Source: Apostichopus japonicus | Lineage: Eukaryota > Echinodermata > Holothuroidea > Aspidochirotida > Stichopodidae | Assembly (NCBI RefSeq): GCF_037975245.1 | Contig: NC_092570.1 | Span: 11,449,001 to 11,513,000 of the forward strand | Length of the DNA stretch: 64,000 bases | Direction: 5' to 3' | Shown: positions 13,386-25,937 of the stretch, in pieces | How the letters are laid out: each line of letters begins with the position of its first letter | Position numbering within the stretch: the stretch's first letter is position 1 | Program-made: the position numbers and the translations under genes | The notes under the pieces: model-generated | Seen by the model: only the letters and a program-made list of their open reading frames with translations | What the model was told of the DNA's origin: nothing | Databases searched by the model: none

Positions 13386-16101
13386 ACATTCGATTGATCG
13401 GTATCGAACATTCGATTGATCGGTACCGCAAATTCGATTGATCGGTACCGCAAATTCGATTGATCGGTACCGAACTTTCGATTGATCGGTACCGCACATT
13501 CGATTGATCGGTATCGCACATTCGATTGATCGGTACCGTACATTCTATTGATCGGTATCGCACACTCGATTGATCGGTACCGCATATTCGATTGATCGGT
13601 ATCGCACATTCCATTTATCGGTACCGAACGTTCGATTGATCGGTATCGAACATCGATTGAAGGGTACCGAACATTCGATTGATCGGTACCGAACGTTCGT
13701 TTGATCGGTACCGAACATTCTATTGATCGGTACCGAACATTCGATTGATCGGTACCGCACATTCGATTGATCGGTATCGCACATTTCATTTATCGGTACC
13801 GCACATTCGTTTGATCGGTATCGAACATACGATTGATCCGGAACGCACAATCGATTGATTGGTACCGAACATTCGTTTGATCGGTACCGCACATTCGATT
13901 GATCGGTACCGCACATTCGTTCGATCGGTACTGTACATTCGATTGATAGGTACCGAACATTCGATTGATCGGTACCGTACAATCGATTGATCGGTACCGC
14001 ACATTCTATTGATCTGTACCGAACATTCCATTGATCGGTACCGCACATTCGATTGATCGGTATCGCATATTCCATTGATCGGTACCGCACATTCGATTGA
14101 TCGGTATTTCACATTCGATTGATCGGTACCGCACATTCGTTCGATCGGTACTGCACATTCGATTGATCGGTACCGAACATTCGATTGATCGGTATCGCAC
14201 AATCGATTGATCGGTACCGAACATTTGATTGATCGGGACCGCACATTAAATTGATCGGGGCCGCACATTCGATTGATCGGTACCGCACATTCGATTGATC
14301 GGGGCCGCACATTCGATTGATCGGGACCGCACATTCGATTGATCGGTACCGCACATTCCATTGATCGGTACCGCACATTCGATCGATCGGTATCGCACAT
14401 TCGTTTGATCGGTATCGGACATTCGATTGATCGGGAACGCACATTCGATTGATCGGTACCGCACAATCGATTGATCGGGGCCGCATATTCCATTGATCGG
14501 TACCGCACATTCGATCGATCGGTATCGCACATTCGTTTGATCGGTATCGGACATTCGATTGATCGGTACCGCACATTCGATTGATCGGTACCGCACAATC
14601 GATTGATCGGGGCCGCATATTCCATTGATCGGTACCGCACATTCGATTGATCGGTACTGCAGATTCGATTGATCGGTACCGCACATTCGATTGATCGGTA
14701 ACCGAACGTTCGGTATCGAACATTCGGTATCGAACATTCGATTGATCGGTACCGAATATTCGATTGATCGGTACCGCACATTCCATTGATCGGTACCGCA
14801 CATTCGATTGATCGGTATCGCATATTCCATTGATCGGTACCGCACATTCGATTGGTCGGTATTTCACATTCGATTGATCGGTACCGCACATTCGTTCGAT
14901 CGGTACTGCACATTCGATTGATCGGTACCGAACATTCGATTGATCGGTACCGCACATTCGTTCGATTTGTAGCGAACATTCGATTGATCGGTATCGAACA
15001 TTCGATTGATCGGTACCGCAAATTCGATTGATCGGTACCGAACTTTCGATTGATCGGTACCGCACATTCGATTGATCGGTATCGCACATTCGATTGATCG
15101 GTACCGTACATTCTATTGATCGGTATCGCACACTCGATTGATCGGTACCGCATATTCGATTGATCGGTATCGCACATTCCATTTATCGGTACCGAACGTT
15201 CGATTGATCGGTATCGAACATCGATTGAAGGGTACCGAACATTCGATTGATCGGTACCGAACGTTCGTTTGATCGGTACCGAACATTCTATTGATCGGTA
15301 CCGAACATTCGATTGATCGGTACCGCACATTCGATTGATCGGTATCGCACATTTCATTTATCGGTACCGCACATTCGTTTGATCGGTATCGAACATACGA
15401 TTGATCCGGAACGCACAATCGATTGATTGGTACCGAACATTCGTTTGATCGGTACCGCACATTCGATTGATCGGTACCGCACATTCGTTCGATCGGTACT
15501 GTACATTCGATTGATAGGTACCGAACATTCGATTGATCGGTACCGTACAATCGATTGATCGGTACCGCACATTCTATTGATCTGTACCGAACATTCCATT
15601 GATCGGTACCGCACATTCGATTGATCGGTATCGCATATTCCATTGATCGGTACCGCACATTCGATTGATCGGTATTTCACATTCGATTGATCGGTACCGC
15701 ACATTCGTTCGATCGGTACTGCACATTCGATTGATCGGTACCGAACATTCGATTGATCGGTATCGCACAATCGATTGATCGGTACCGAACATTTGATTGA
15801 TCGGGACCGCACATTAAATTGATCGGGGCCGCACATTCGATTGATCGGTACCGCACATTCGATTGATCGGGGCCGCACATTCGATTGATCGGGACCGCAC
15901 ATTCGATTGATCGGTACCGCACATTCCATTGATCGGTACCGCACATTCGATCGATCGGTATCGCACATTCGTTTGATCGGTATCGGACATTCGATTGATC
16001 GGGAACGCACATTCGATTGATAGGTACAGAATCTTCGAATGATCGGTACCGAACATTCGATTGATCGGTATCGCACATTCGATTGATCGGTACCGCACAT
16101 T
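13386..16101. repeat. HOR region with 1,568-bp spaced copies
   Basis: About 1 kb (roughly 13,440-14,440) matches about 15,008-16,008 at an offset of 1,568 bp. For example, the variant CGAACTTTCG occurs at 13471 and 15039. Each copy contains a 21-bp unit (GAACATCGATTGAAGG near 13,651 and 15,219). One such unit plus one cassette gives the remainder of 6. The part between the copies comes from the 3,062-bp HOR and from the cassette-bearing block. This looks like a derivative of the upstream HOR after deletion and reamplification. Confidence 0.85.
14684..14734. repeat. 51-bp palindrome cassette
   Basis: The palindrome is at 14701-14714, between the two 1,568-bp spaced copies. Confidence 0.95.
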
Positions 16102-17240
16102 CTATTGATCGGTACCGAACATTCGATTGATCGGTACTGAACATTCGATTGATCGGTACCGCACATTCGATTGATCGGTTCCGCAAATTCGATTGATCGG
16201 TACCGCACATTCGATTGATCGGTATCGCACATTCGATTGATCGGTACCGTACATTCTATTGATCGGTATCGCACATTCGATTGATCGGTACCGCACATTC
16301 GATTGATCGGTATCGAACATTCCATTTATCGGTACCGAACGTTCGATTGATCGGTATCGAACATTCGATTGAAGGGTACCGCACATTCGATTGATCGGTA
16401 CTGAACGTTCGTTTGATCGGTACCGAACATTCTATTGATCGGTACCGAACATTCGATTGATCGGTACCGCACATTTCATTTATCGGTACCGCACATTCGA
16501 TTGATAGGTACCGCACATTCGATTGATCGGGACCGCACATTCGATTGATCGGCCTCTTATTCGATTGATCGGTACCGCATTTCGATTGATTGGTATCGCA
16601 CATTCGTTTGATCGGTATCGAACATTCGATTGATCCGGAACGCACAATCGATTGATCGGTACCGAACATTCGTTTGATCGGTACCGCACATTCGATTGAT
16701 CGGTACCGCACATTCGTTCGATCGGTACTGCACATTCGATTGATAGGTACCGAACATTCGATTGATCGGTACCGTACAATCGATTGATCGGTACCGAACA
16801 TTCTATTGATCGGTACCGCACATTCGATTGATCGGTACCGCACAATCGATTGATCGGGGCCGCATATTCCATTGATCGGTACCGCACATTCGATTGATCG
16901 GTACTGCAGATTCGATTGATCGGTACCGCACATTCGATTGATCGGTAACCGAACGTTCGGTATCGAACATTCGGTATCGAACATTCGATTGATCGGTACC
17001 GAATATTCGATTGATCGGTACCGCACATTCCATTTATCGGTACCGCACATTCGATTGATCGGTACCGCACATTCGTTCGATCGATACCGAACATTCGATT
17101 GATCGGTACCGAACATTCCATTGATCGATACCGCACATTCGTACGATCGGTACCGAAAATTCGATTGATTGGTATCGCACATTCGATTGATCGGTACCGC
17201 ACATTCTATTGATCGGTACCGAACATTCGTTTGATCGGTA
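16102..17240. repeat. block shared with 24.1-25.1 kb
   Basis: This block, including the cassette at 16931-16981, recurs at 24.1-25.1 kb at an offset of 7,676 bp between palindromes (16948 and 24624). It contains a 20-bp unit near 16,555 (GGCCTCTTATTCG) and a 21-bp unit near 16,580. The related block at 24.2 kb has the full-length form GGGGCCTCTTATTCG. The two forms therefore record a 2-bp difference. Confidence 0.85.
16931..16981. repeat. 51-bp palindrome cassette
   Basis: The palindrome is at 16948-16961. It partners the cassette at 24607-24657. Confidence 0.95.
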
Positions 17241-19330
17241 CCGAACATTCGATTGATCGGTACCGCACATTCCATTGATCGGTACCGCACATTTGATTGA
17301 TCGGGACCGCACATTCGATTGATCGGTACCGCACATTCGATTGATCGGGGCCGCATATTCCATTGATAGGTACCGCACATTCTATTGATCGGTATCGCAC
17401 ATTCGATTGATCGGTACCGTACATTCTATTGATCGGTATCGTACATTCGATTGATCGGTAGCGAACATTCGATTTATCAGTACCGCACATTCGATTGATC
17501 GGTATCGCATATTCGATTGGTCGGTACCGCACATTCGATTGATCGATACCGCACATTCGTTCGATCGGTACCGAACATTCTATTGATCGTTATCGCACAT
17601 TCGATTGATCGGTACCGAACATTCGATTGATCGGTACCGCACATTCGATAGATCGGTACCGCACATTCGATTGATAGGTACCGCACATTCGATTGATCGG
17701 GACCGCACATTCGATTGATCGGGGCCGCTTATTCGATTGATCGGTACCGCATTTCGATTGATCGGTATCGCACATTCGTTTGATCGGTATCGAACATTCG
17801 ATTGATCCGGAACGCACAATCGATTGATCGGTACCGAACATTCGTTTGATCGGTACCGCACATTCGATTGATCGGTACCGCACATTCGTTCGATCGGTAC
17901 TGCACATTCGATTGATCGGTACCGAACATTCGATTGATCGGTACCGTACAATCGATTGATCGGTACCGAACATTCTATTGATCGGTACCGCACATTCGAT
18001 TGATCGGTACCGCACATTCGATTGATCGGGGCCGCATATTCCATTGATCGGTACCGCACATTCGATTGATTGGTATCGCACATTCGTTTGATCTGTACCG
18101 AACATTCGATTGATCGGTACCGCACATTCCATTGATCGGTATCGAACATTCGATTGATCCGGAACGCACATTCGATTGATCGGTATCGCACATTCGTTTG
18201 ATCGGTACCGCACTTTCGATTGATCGGTATCGCACCTTCGTTTGATAGGTACCGCACATTCGATCGATCGGGACCGCACATTCGATCGATCGGGACCGCA
18301 CATTCGATTGATCGGTACCGCACATTCGATTGATAGGTATCGCACATTCGATTGATCGGTATCGCACATTCGATTGATCGGTACCGTACATTCTATTGAT
18401 CGGTATCGAACATTCGATTGATCGGTACCGCACATTCGATTGATCGGTATCGCACATTCCATTTATCGGTACCGAACGTTCGATTGATCGGTATCGAACA
18501 TTCGATTGAAGGGTACCGCACATTCGATTGATCGGTATCGAACATTCGATTGATCGGTAGCGCAGATTCGATTGATCGGTACCGCACATTCGATTGATCG
18601 GTAACCGAACGTTCGGTATCGAACATTCGGTATCGAACATTCGATTGATCCGGAACGCACAATCGATTGATCGGTACCGAACATTCGTTTGATCGGTACC
18701 GCACATTCGATTGATCGGTATCGCACATTCGTTCGATCGGTACTGCACATTCGATTGATAGATACCGAACATTCGATTGATCGGTACAGTACAATCGATT
18801 GATCGGTGCCGCACATTCTATTGATCGGTACCGCACATTCGATTGATCGGTACCGCACATTCGATTGATCGGGGCCGCATATTCCATTGATCGGTACCGC
18901 ACATTCGATTGATTGGTATCGCACATTCGTTTGATCTGTACCGAACATTCGATTGATCGGTACCGCACATTCCATTGATCGGTATCGAACATTCGATTGA
19001 TCCGGAACGCACATTCGATTGATCGGTATCGCACATTCGTTTGATCGGTACCGCACATTCGATTGATCGGTATCGCACCTTCGTTTGATCGGTACCGCAC
19101 ATTCGATCGATCGGTACTGCACATTCAATTGATCGGTACCGCACATTCGATTGATCGGTACCGAACAATCGACTAACCGAGAAAGCACATTCGTACGATC
19201 GGTACCGAAAATTCGTTTGATCGGTATTGCAAACTCGATTGATCGGTATCGCACATTCTATTGATCGGTATCGAACATTCGAATGATCGGTACCGCACAT
19301 TCGATTGATCGGTATTGCACATTCCATTCA
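17241..19330. repeat. mosaic satellite with ~843-bp spaced halves
   Basis: The string GATTGATTGGTATCGC followed by a GTTTGATCTG unit occurs near 18,067 and 18,910, 843 bp apart, with matching flanks. It also recurs near 23.16, 25.09, 31.04 and 33.41 kb. A distinctive run near 19,168 (AATCGACTAACCGAGAAAGC) has relatives near 31.29, 33.67, 38.59 and 45.93 kb, so this region supplied or received blocks used further on. A 21-bp unit lies near 17,750. Confidence 0.8.
18587..18637. repeat. 51-bp palindrome cassette
   Basis: The palindrome is at 18604-18617. The unit after the cassette is of the GATCCGGAACG type rather than the usual CGGTACC type. Confidence 0.95.
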
Positions 19331-19539
19331 TCGGTACCGCACATTCGATTGATCGGTATCGCACATTCGATTGATCGGGACCGCACATTCGATCGATCGT
19401 GGCCGCATATTCCATTGATCGGTACCGCACATTCAATTGATTGGTATTGCACATTTGATTGATCGGGACCGCACATTCGATTGATCCGGAACGCACAATC
19501 GATTGATCGGTACCGAACATTCGTTTGATCGGTACCGCA

Positions 19540-19590
19540 CATTCGATTGATCGGTAACCGAACGTTCGGTATCGAACATTCGGTATCCAA
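19540..19590. repeat. 51-bp palindrome cassette
   Basis: The palindrome is at 19557-19570. The second 14-bp unit ends ATCCAA instead of ATCGAA, a private substitution. Confidence 0.95.
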
Positions 19591-21535
19591 CATTCGATTG
19601 ATCGGTACCGAATTTTAGATTGATCGGTACCGCACATTCGATTGATTGGTACCGAACATTCCATTAATCGGTACCGAACATTAGATTGATCGGTACCGCA
19701 CATTCGATTGATCGGTACCGCACATTCGATTGAAGGGTATCGCACATTCGATTGATCGGTACCGAACATTCGATTGATCGGTTCCGCAAATTCAATTGAT
19801 CGGTACCGCACATTCGATTGATCGGTACCGCACATTCGATTGATCGGTACCGCACATTCGATTGATCGTTACCGAACATTCGTTTGATCTGTACCGAAAA
19901 TTCAATTAATCAGTACCGCACATTCGATTGATCGGTACCGCACATTCGATTGATCGGTACCGTACATTCTATTGATCGGTATCGCACATTCGATTGATCG
20001 GTACCGCACATTCGATTGATCGGTATCGCACATTCCATTTATCGGCACCGAGCGTTCGATTTATCGGTATCGAACATTCGATTGAAGGGTACCGCACATT
20101 CGATTGATCGGTACCGAACATTCGATTGAAGGGTACCGCACATTCGATTGATCTGTAACGAACATTCGATTGATCGGTACCGCACATTCGATTGATCGGT
20201 ACAGCACATTCAATTGATCGGTACCGAACATGCTATTGATCGGTGCCGCACATGCTATTGATCGGTGCCGCACATTCGATTGATCGGGGCCGCTTATTCA
20301 ATTGATCGGTACCGCACATTCCATTGATCGGTACCGCACATTAGATTGATGGGTATCGCACATTCGATTGATCGGTACCGAACATTCGATTGATCGGTAC
20401 AGCACATTCAATTGATCGGTACCGAACATGCTATTGATCGGTGCCGCACATTCGATTGATCGGTATCGCACATTCGATTGATAGGTACCGAAGATTCGAT
20501 TGATCGGGACCGCACATTCGATTGATCGGGGCCGCTTATTCAATTGATCGGTACCGCACATTCCATTGATCGGTACCGCACATTAGATTGATCGGTATCG
20601 CACATTCGATTGATCGGTATCGAACATTCGATTGATCGGGAACGCACATTCGATTGATCGGTATCGCATATTCGTTTGATCGGTACCGCAAATTCGATTG
20701 ATCGGTATCGCACATTCGTTTGATCGGTATCGAACATTCGATTAACCGGGAACGCACATTCGATTGATAGGTACCGAATCTTCGAATGATCGGTACCGAA
20801 CATTCGAATGATCGGAACTGCACATTCGATTGATCGGTAACGCACATTCCATTGATCGGTATTGCACATTCGTTTGATCGGTACCGCACATTCGTTCGAT
20901 CGATACCGAACATTCGATCGATCGGTACCGCACATTCGATTGATCGGTATCGAACATTCGGTTGAAGGGTACCGCACATTCGATTGATCGGTATCGAACA
21001 TTCGATTGATCGGTACCGCAAATTCGATTGATCGGTACCGCTTTTCGATTGATCGGTATCGCACATTCGTTTAATCGGTATCGAACATTCGAATGATCCG
21101 GAACGCACATTCGATTGATCGGTATCGCACTTTCGTTTGATCGGTACCGCACATTCGATTGATCGGTACCGCACATTCGATTGATCGGTACCGAACATTC
21201 GATTGATCGGGACCGCATATTCGATTGATCGGGGCCGCATATTTCATTGATCGGTACCACACATTCGATTGATCGGTACTGCAGATTCGATTGATCGGTA
21301 CCGCACATTCGATTGATCGGTAACCGAACGTTCGGTATCGAACATTCGGTATCGAACATTCGATTGATCGGTACCGAATATTCGATTGATCGGTACCGCA
21401 CATTCCATTCATCGGTACCGCACATTCCATTGATCGGTACCGCACATTCGTTCGATCGATACCGAACATTCGATTGATCGGTACCGAACATTCCATTGAT
21501 CGATACCGCACATTCGTACGATCGGTACCGCACAT
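19591..21535. repeat. long-range duplicate of 4.7-6.5 kb blocks
   Basis: The blocks here match domain I far upstream. The ATTAATCAGTACCG string at 19905 pairs with 5041 (offset 14,864) and the cassette at 21306 pairs with 6134 (offset 15,172). Over about 0.65 kb the minus-strand reading is almost identical to that of 5.4-6.07 kb. The CCGCTTTTCG unit (21 bp) recurs near 21,050. Confidence 0.87.
21306..21356. repeat. 51-bp palindrome cassette
   Basis: The palindrome is at 21323-21336. It is the long-range partner of 6134-6184. Confidence 0.95.
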
Positions 21536-21550
21536 TCGATCGGTATTTCA
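21533..21550. repeat. 18-bp short unit (4-bp deletion) at a block junction
   Basis: One unit reads CATTCGATCGGTATTTCA, lacking one of the two TGAT/CGAT stretches. It sits exactly where domain I-type sequence switches to the block type seen at 7.98 and 11.04 kb, so it probably marks a recombination junction. The 4-bp loss fits misalignment of CGAT against TGATCG. Confidence 0.85.
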
Positions 21551-22440
21551 CATTCGATTGATCGGTACCGCACATTCGTTCGATCGGTACTGCACATTCG
21601 ATTGATCGGTACCGAACATTCGATTGATCGGTACCGCACATTCGTTCGATCGGTAGCGAACATTCGATTGATCGGTATCGAACATTCGATTGATCGGTAC
21701 CGCAAATTCGATTGATCGGTACCGAACTTTCGATTGATCGGTACCGCACATTCGATTGATCGGTATCGCACATTCGATTGATCGGTACCGTACATTCTAT
21801 TGATCGGTACCGCACATTCGATTGATCGGTACCGCATATTCGATTGATCGGTATCGCACATTCCATTTATCTGTACCGAACGTTCGATTGATCGGTATCG
21901 AACATTCGATTGAAGGGTACCGAACATTCGATTGATCGGTACCGAACGTTCGTTTGATCGGTACCGAACATTCTATTGATCGGTACCGAACATTCGATTG
22001 ATCGGTACCGCACATTCGATTGATCGGTACCGCACATTCGATTGATAGGTACCGCACATTCGATTGATCGGGACCGCACATTCGATTGATCGGGGCCGCT
22101 TATTCGATTGATCGGTACCGCATTTCGATTGATCGGTATCGCACATTCGTTTGATCGGTATCGAACATTCGATTGATCCGGAACGCACAATCGATTGATA
22201 GGTACCGAACATTCGATTGATCGGTACCGTACAATCGATTGATCGGTACCGAACATTCTATTGATCGGTACCGCACATTCGATTGATCGGTACCGCACAT
22301 TCGATTGATCGGTACCGCACATTCGATTGATAGGTATCGCACATTCGATTGATCGGTATCGCACATTCGATTGATCGGTACCGTACATTCTATTGATCGG
22401 TATCGAAACTTTCGATTGATCGGTACCGCAGATTCGATTG
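21551..22440. repeat. mosaic satellite related to 8.0-8.5 kb
   Basis: The variant order resembles 7.99-8.47 kb of the 3,062-bp HOR. It then switches near 22.1 kb to a block with a CCGCATTTCG 21-bp unit. A 23-bp unit (CGAAACTTTCG) lies near 22,406 and is not seen elsewhere. Confidence 0.82.
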
Positions 22441-24390
22441 ATCGGTATCGCACATTCCATTTATCGGTACCGAACGTTCGATTGATCGGTATCGAACATT
22501 CGATTGAAGGGTACCGCACATTCGATTGATCGGTATCGAACATTCGATTGATCGGTACCGAAAATTCTATTGATCGGTACCGAACATTCGATTGATCGGT
22601 ACCGCACATTCGATTGATCGGTTCCGCAAATTCGATTGATCGGTACCGCACATTCGATTGATCGGTATCGCACATTCGATTGATCGGTACCGTACATTCT
22701 ATTGATCGGTATCGCACATTCGATTGATCGGTACCGCACATTCGATTGATCGGTATCGAACATTCCATTTATCGGTACCGAACGTTCGATTGATCGGTAT
22801 CGAACATTCGATTGAAGGGTACCGCACATTCGATTGATCGGTACCGAACGTTCGTTTGATCGGTACCGAACATTCTATTGATCGGTACCGAACATTCGAT
22901 TGATCGGTACCGCACATTTCATTTATCGGTACCGCACATTCGATTGATAGGTACCGCACATTCGATTGATCGGGACCGCACATTCGTTCGATCGGGGCCT
23001 CTTATTCGATTGATCGGTACCGCATTTCGATTGATTGGTATCGCACATTCGTTTGATCGGTATCGAACATTCGATTGATCCGGAACGCACAATCGATTGA
23101 TCGGTACCGAACATTCGTTTGATCGGTACCTCACATTCGATTGATCGGTACCGCACATTCGATTGATTGGTATCGCACATTCGTTTGATCTGTACCGAAC
23201 ATTCGATTGATCGGTACCACACATTCCATTGATCGGTATCGAACATTCGATTGATCCGGAACGCACATTCGATTGATCGGTATCGCACATTCGTTTGATC
23301 GGTACCGCACTTTCCATTGATCGGTATCGAACCTTCGTTTGATAGGTACCGCACATTCGATCGATCGGGACCTCACATTCGATCGATCGGGACCGCACAT
23401 TCGATTGATCGGTACCGCACATTCGATTGATAGGTATCGCACATTCGATTGATCGGTATCGCACATTCGATTGATCGGTATCGCACCTTCGTTTGATAGG
23501 TACCGCACATTCGATCGATCGGGACCTCACATTCGATCGATCGGGACCGCACATTCGATTGATCGGTACCGCACATTCGATTGATAGGTATCGCACATTC
23601 GATTGATCGGTATCGCACATTCTATTGATCGGTATCGAACATTCGATTGATCGGTACCGCACATTCGATTGATCGGTATCGCACATTCCATTTATCGGTA
23701 CCGAACGTTCGATTGATCGGTATCGAACATTCGATTGAAGGGTACCGCACATTGGATTGATCGGTATTGAACATTCGATTGATCGGTACCGAAAATTCGA
23801 TTGATCGGTACCGAACATTCGATTGATCGGTACCGCACATTCGATTGATCGGTTCCGCAAATTCGATTGATCGGTACCGCACATTCGATTGATCGGTATC
23901 GCACAATCGATTGATCGGTACCGTACATTCTATTGATCGGTATCGCACGTTCGATTGATCGGTACCGCACATTCGATTGATCGGTATCGAACATTCCATT
24001 TATCGGTACCGAACGTTCGATTGATCGGTATCGAGCATTCGATTGAAGGGTACCGCACATTCGATTGATCGGTACCGAACGTTCGTTTGATCGGAACCGA
24101 ACATTCTATTGATCGGTACCGAACATTCGATTGATCGGTACCGCACATTTCATTTATCGGTACCGCACATTCCATTGATAGGTACCGCACATTCGATTGA
24201 TCGGGACCGCACATTCGATTGATCGGGGCCTCTTATTCGATTGATCGGTACCGCATTTCGATTGATTGGTATCGCACATTCGTTTGATCGGTATCGAACA
24301 TTCGATTGATCCGGAACGCACAATCGATTGATCGGTACCGAACATTCGTTTGATTGGTACCGCACATTCGATTGATCGGTACCGCACATT
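22441..24390. repeat. 1,231-bp spaced duplicate pair
   Basis: About 0.7 kb from 22,441 matches from 23,672 at an offset of 1,231 bp. For example, CATTCCATTTATCGG starts at 22453 and 23684. The remainder of -1 over 56 units is explained by the 21-bp CCGCATTTCG unit near 23,025. Near 23.35 and 23.53 kb an inner block with GGGACCTCACATTCG is itself repeated. A 66-codon open frame on the plus strand at 22878-23078 exists only because several successive units lost the TGA of TTGATC. Confidence 0.85.
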
Positions 24391-25937
24391 CGTTCGATCG
24401 GTACTGCACATTCGATTGATAGGTACCGAACATTCGATTGATCGGTACCGTACAATCGATTGATCGGTACCGAACATTCTATTGATCGGTACCGCAAATT
24501 CGATTGATCGGTACCGCACAATCGATTGATCGGGGCCGCATATTCCATTGATCGGTACCGCACATTCGATTGATCGGTACTGCAGATTCGATTGATCGGT
24601 ACCGCACATTCGATTGATCGGTAACCGAACGTTCGGTATCGAACATTCGGTATCGAACATTCGATTGATCGGTACCGAATATTCGATTGATCGGTACCGC
24701 ACATTCCATTGATCGGTACCGCACATTCGATTGATCGGTACCGCACATTCGTTCGATCGATACCGAACATTCGATTGATCGGTACCGAACATTCCATTGA
24801 TCGACACCGCACATTCGTACGATCGGTACCGAAAATTCGATTGATTGGTATCGCACATTCGATTGATCGGTACCGCACATTCTATTGATCGGTACCGAAC
24901 ATTCGTTTGATCGGTACCGAACATTCGATTGATCGGGACCGCACATTCCATTGATCGGTACCGCACATTTGATTGATCGGGACCGCACATTCGATTGATC
25001 GGAACCGCACATTCGATTGATCGGTACCGAACATTCGTTTGATCGGTACCGCACATTCGATTGATCGGTACCGCACATTCGATTGATTGGTATCGCACAT
25101 TCGTTTGATCTGTACCGAACATTCGATTGATCGGTACCACACATTCCATTGATCGGTATCGAACATTCGATTGATCCGGAACGCACATTCGATTGATCGG
25201 TATCGCACATTCGTTTGATCGGTACCGCACTTTCGATTGATCGGAATCGCACCTTCGTTTGATAGGTACCGCACATTCGATCGATCGGGACCTCACATTC
25301 GATCGATCGGGACCGCACATTCGATTGATCGGTACCGCACATTCGATTGATAGGTATCGCACATTCGATTGATCGGTATCGCACATTCGATTGATCGGTA
25401 ACGTACATTCTATTGATCGGTATCGAACATTCGATTGATCGGTACCGCACATTCGATTGATCGGTATCGCACATTCCATTTATCGGTACCGAACGTTCGA
25501 TTGATCGGTATCGAACATTCGATTGAAGGGTACCGCACATTGGATTGATCGGTATCGAACATTCGATTGATCGGTACCGAAAATTCGATTGATCGGTACC
25601 GAACATTCGATTGATCGGTACCGCACATTTGATTGATCGGGACCGCACATTCGATTGATCGGTACCGCACATTCGATTGATCGGTATCGCACATTCGATT
25701 GATCGGTATCGAACATTCCATTTATCGGTACCGCACATTCTATTGATAGGTACCGCACATTCGATCGATCGGGAACGCACATTCGATTGATCGCGGCCGC
25801 ACATTCGATTGATCGGTACCGCAAATTCGATTGATAGGTATCGCACATTCGATTGATCGGTATCGCACATTCGATTGATCGGTACCGTACATTCTATTGA
25901 TCGGTACCGAACATTCGATTGATCGGTACCGCACATT
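24150..25937. repeat. HOR B copy 1 (1,788 bp)
   Basis: This is the first of three related copies starting at about 24,150, 25,938 and 28,452. It contains a 21-bp unit near 24,250, the palindrome cassette and a GTAACGTACATTC marker near 25,400. The minus-strand readings of 24150-24878 and 28452-29180 are identical, so copies 1 and 3 differ very little over that stretch. Confidence 0.9.
24607..24657. repeat. 51-bp palindrome cassette
   Basis: The palindrome is at 24624-24637, in HOR B copy 1. Confidence 0.95.
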
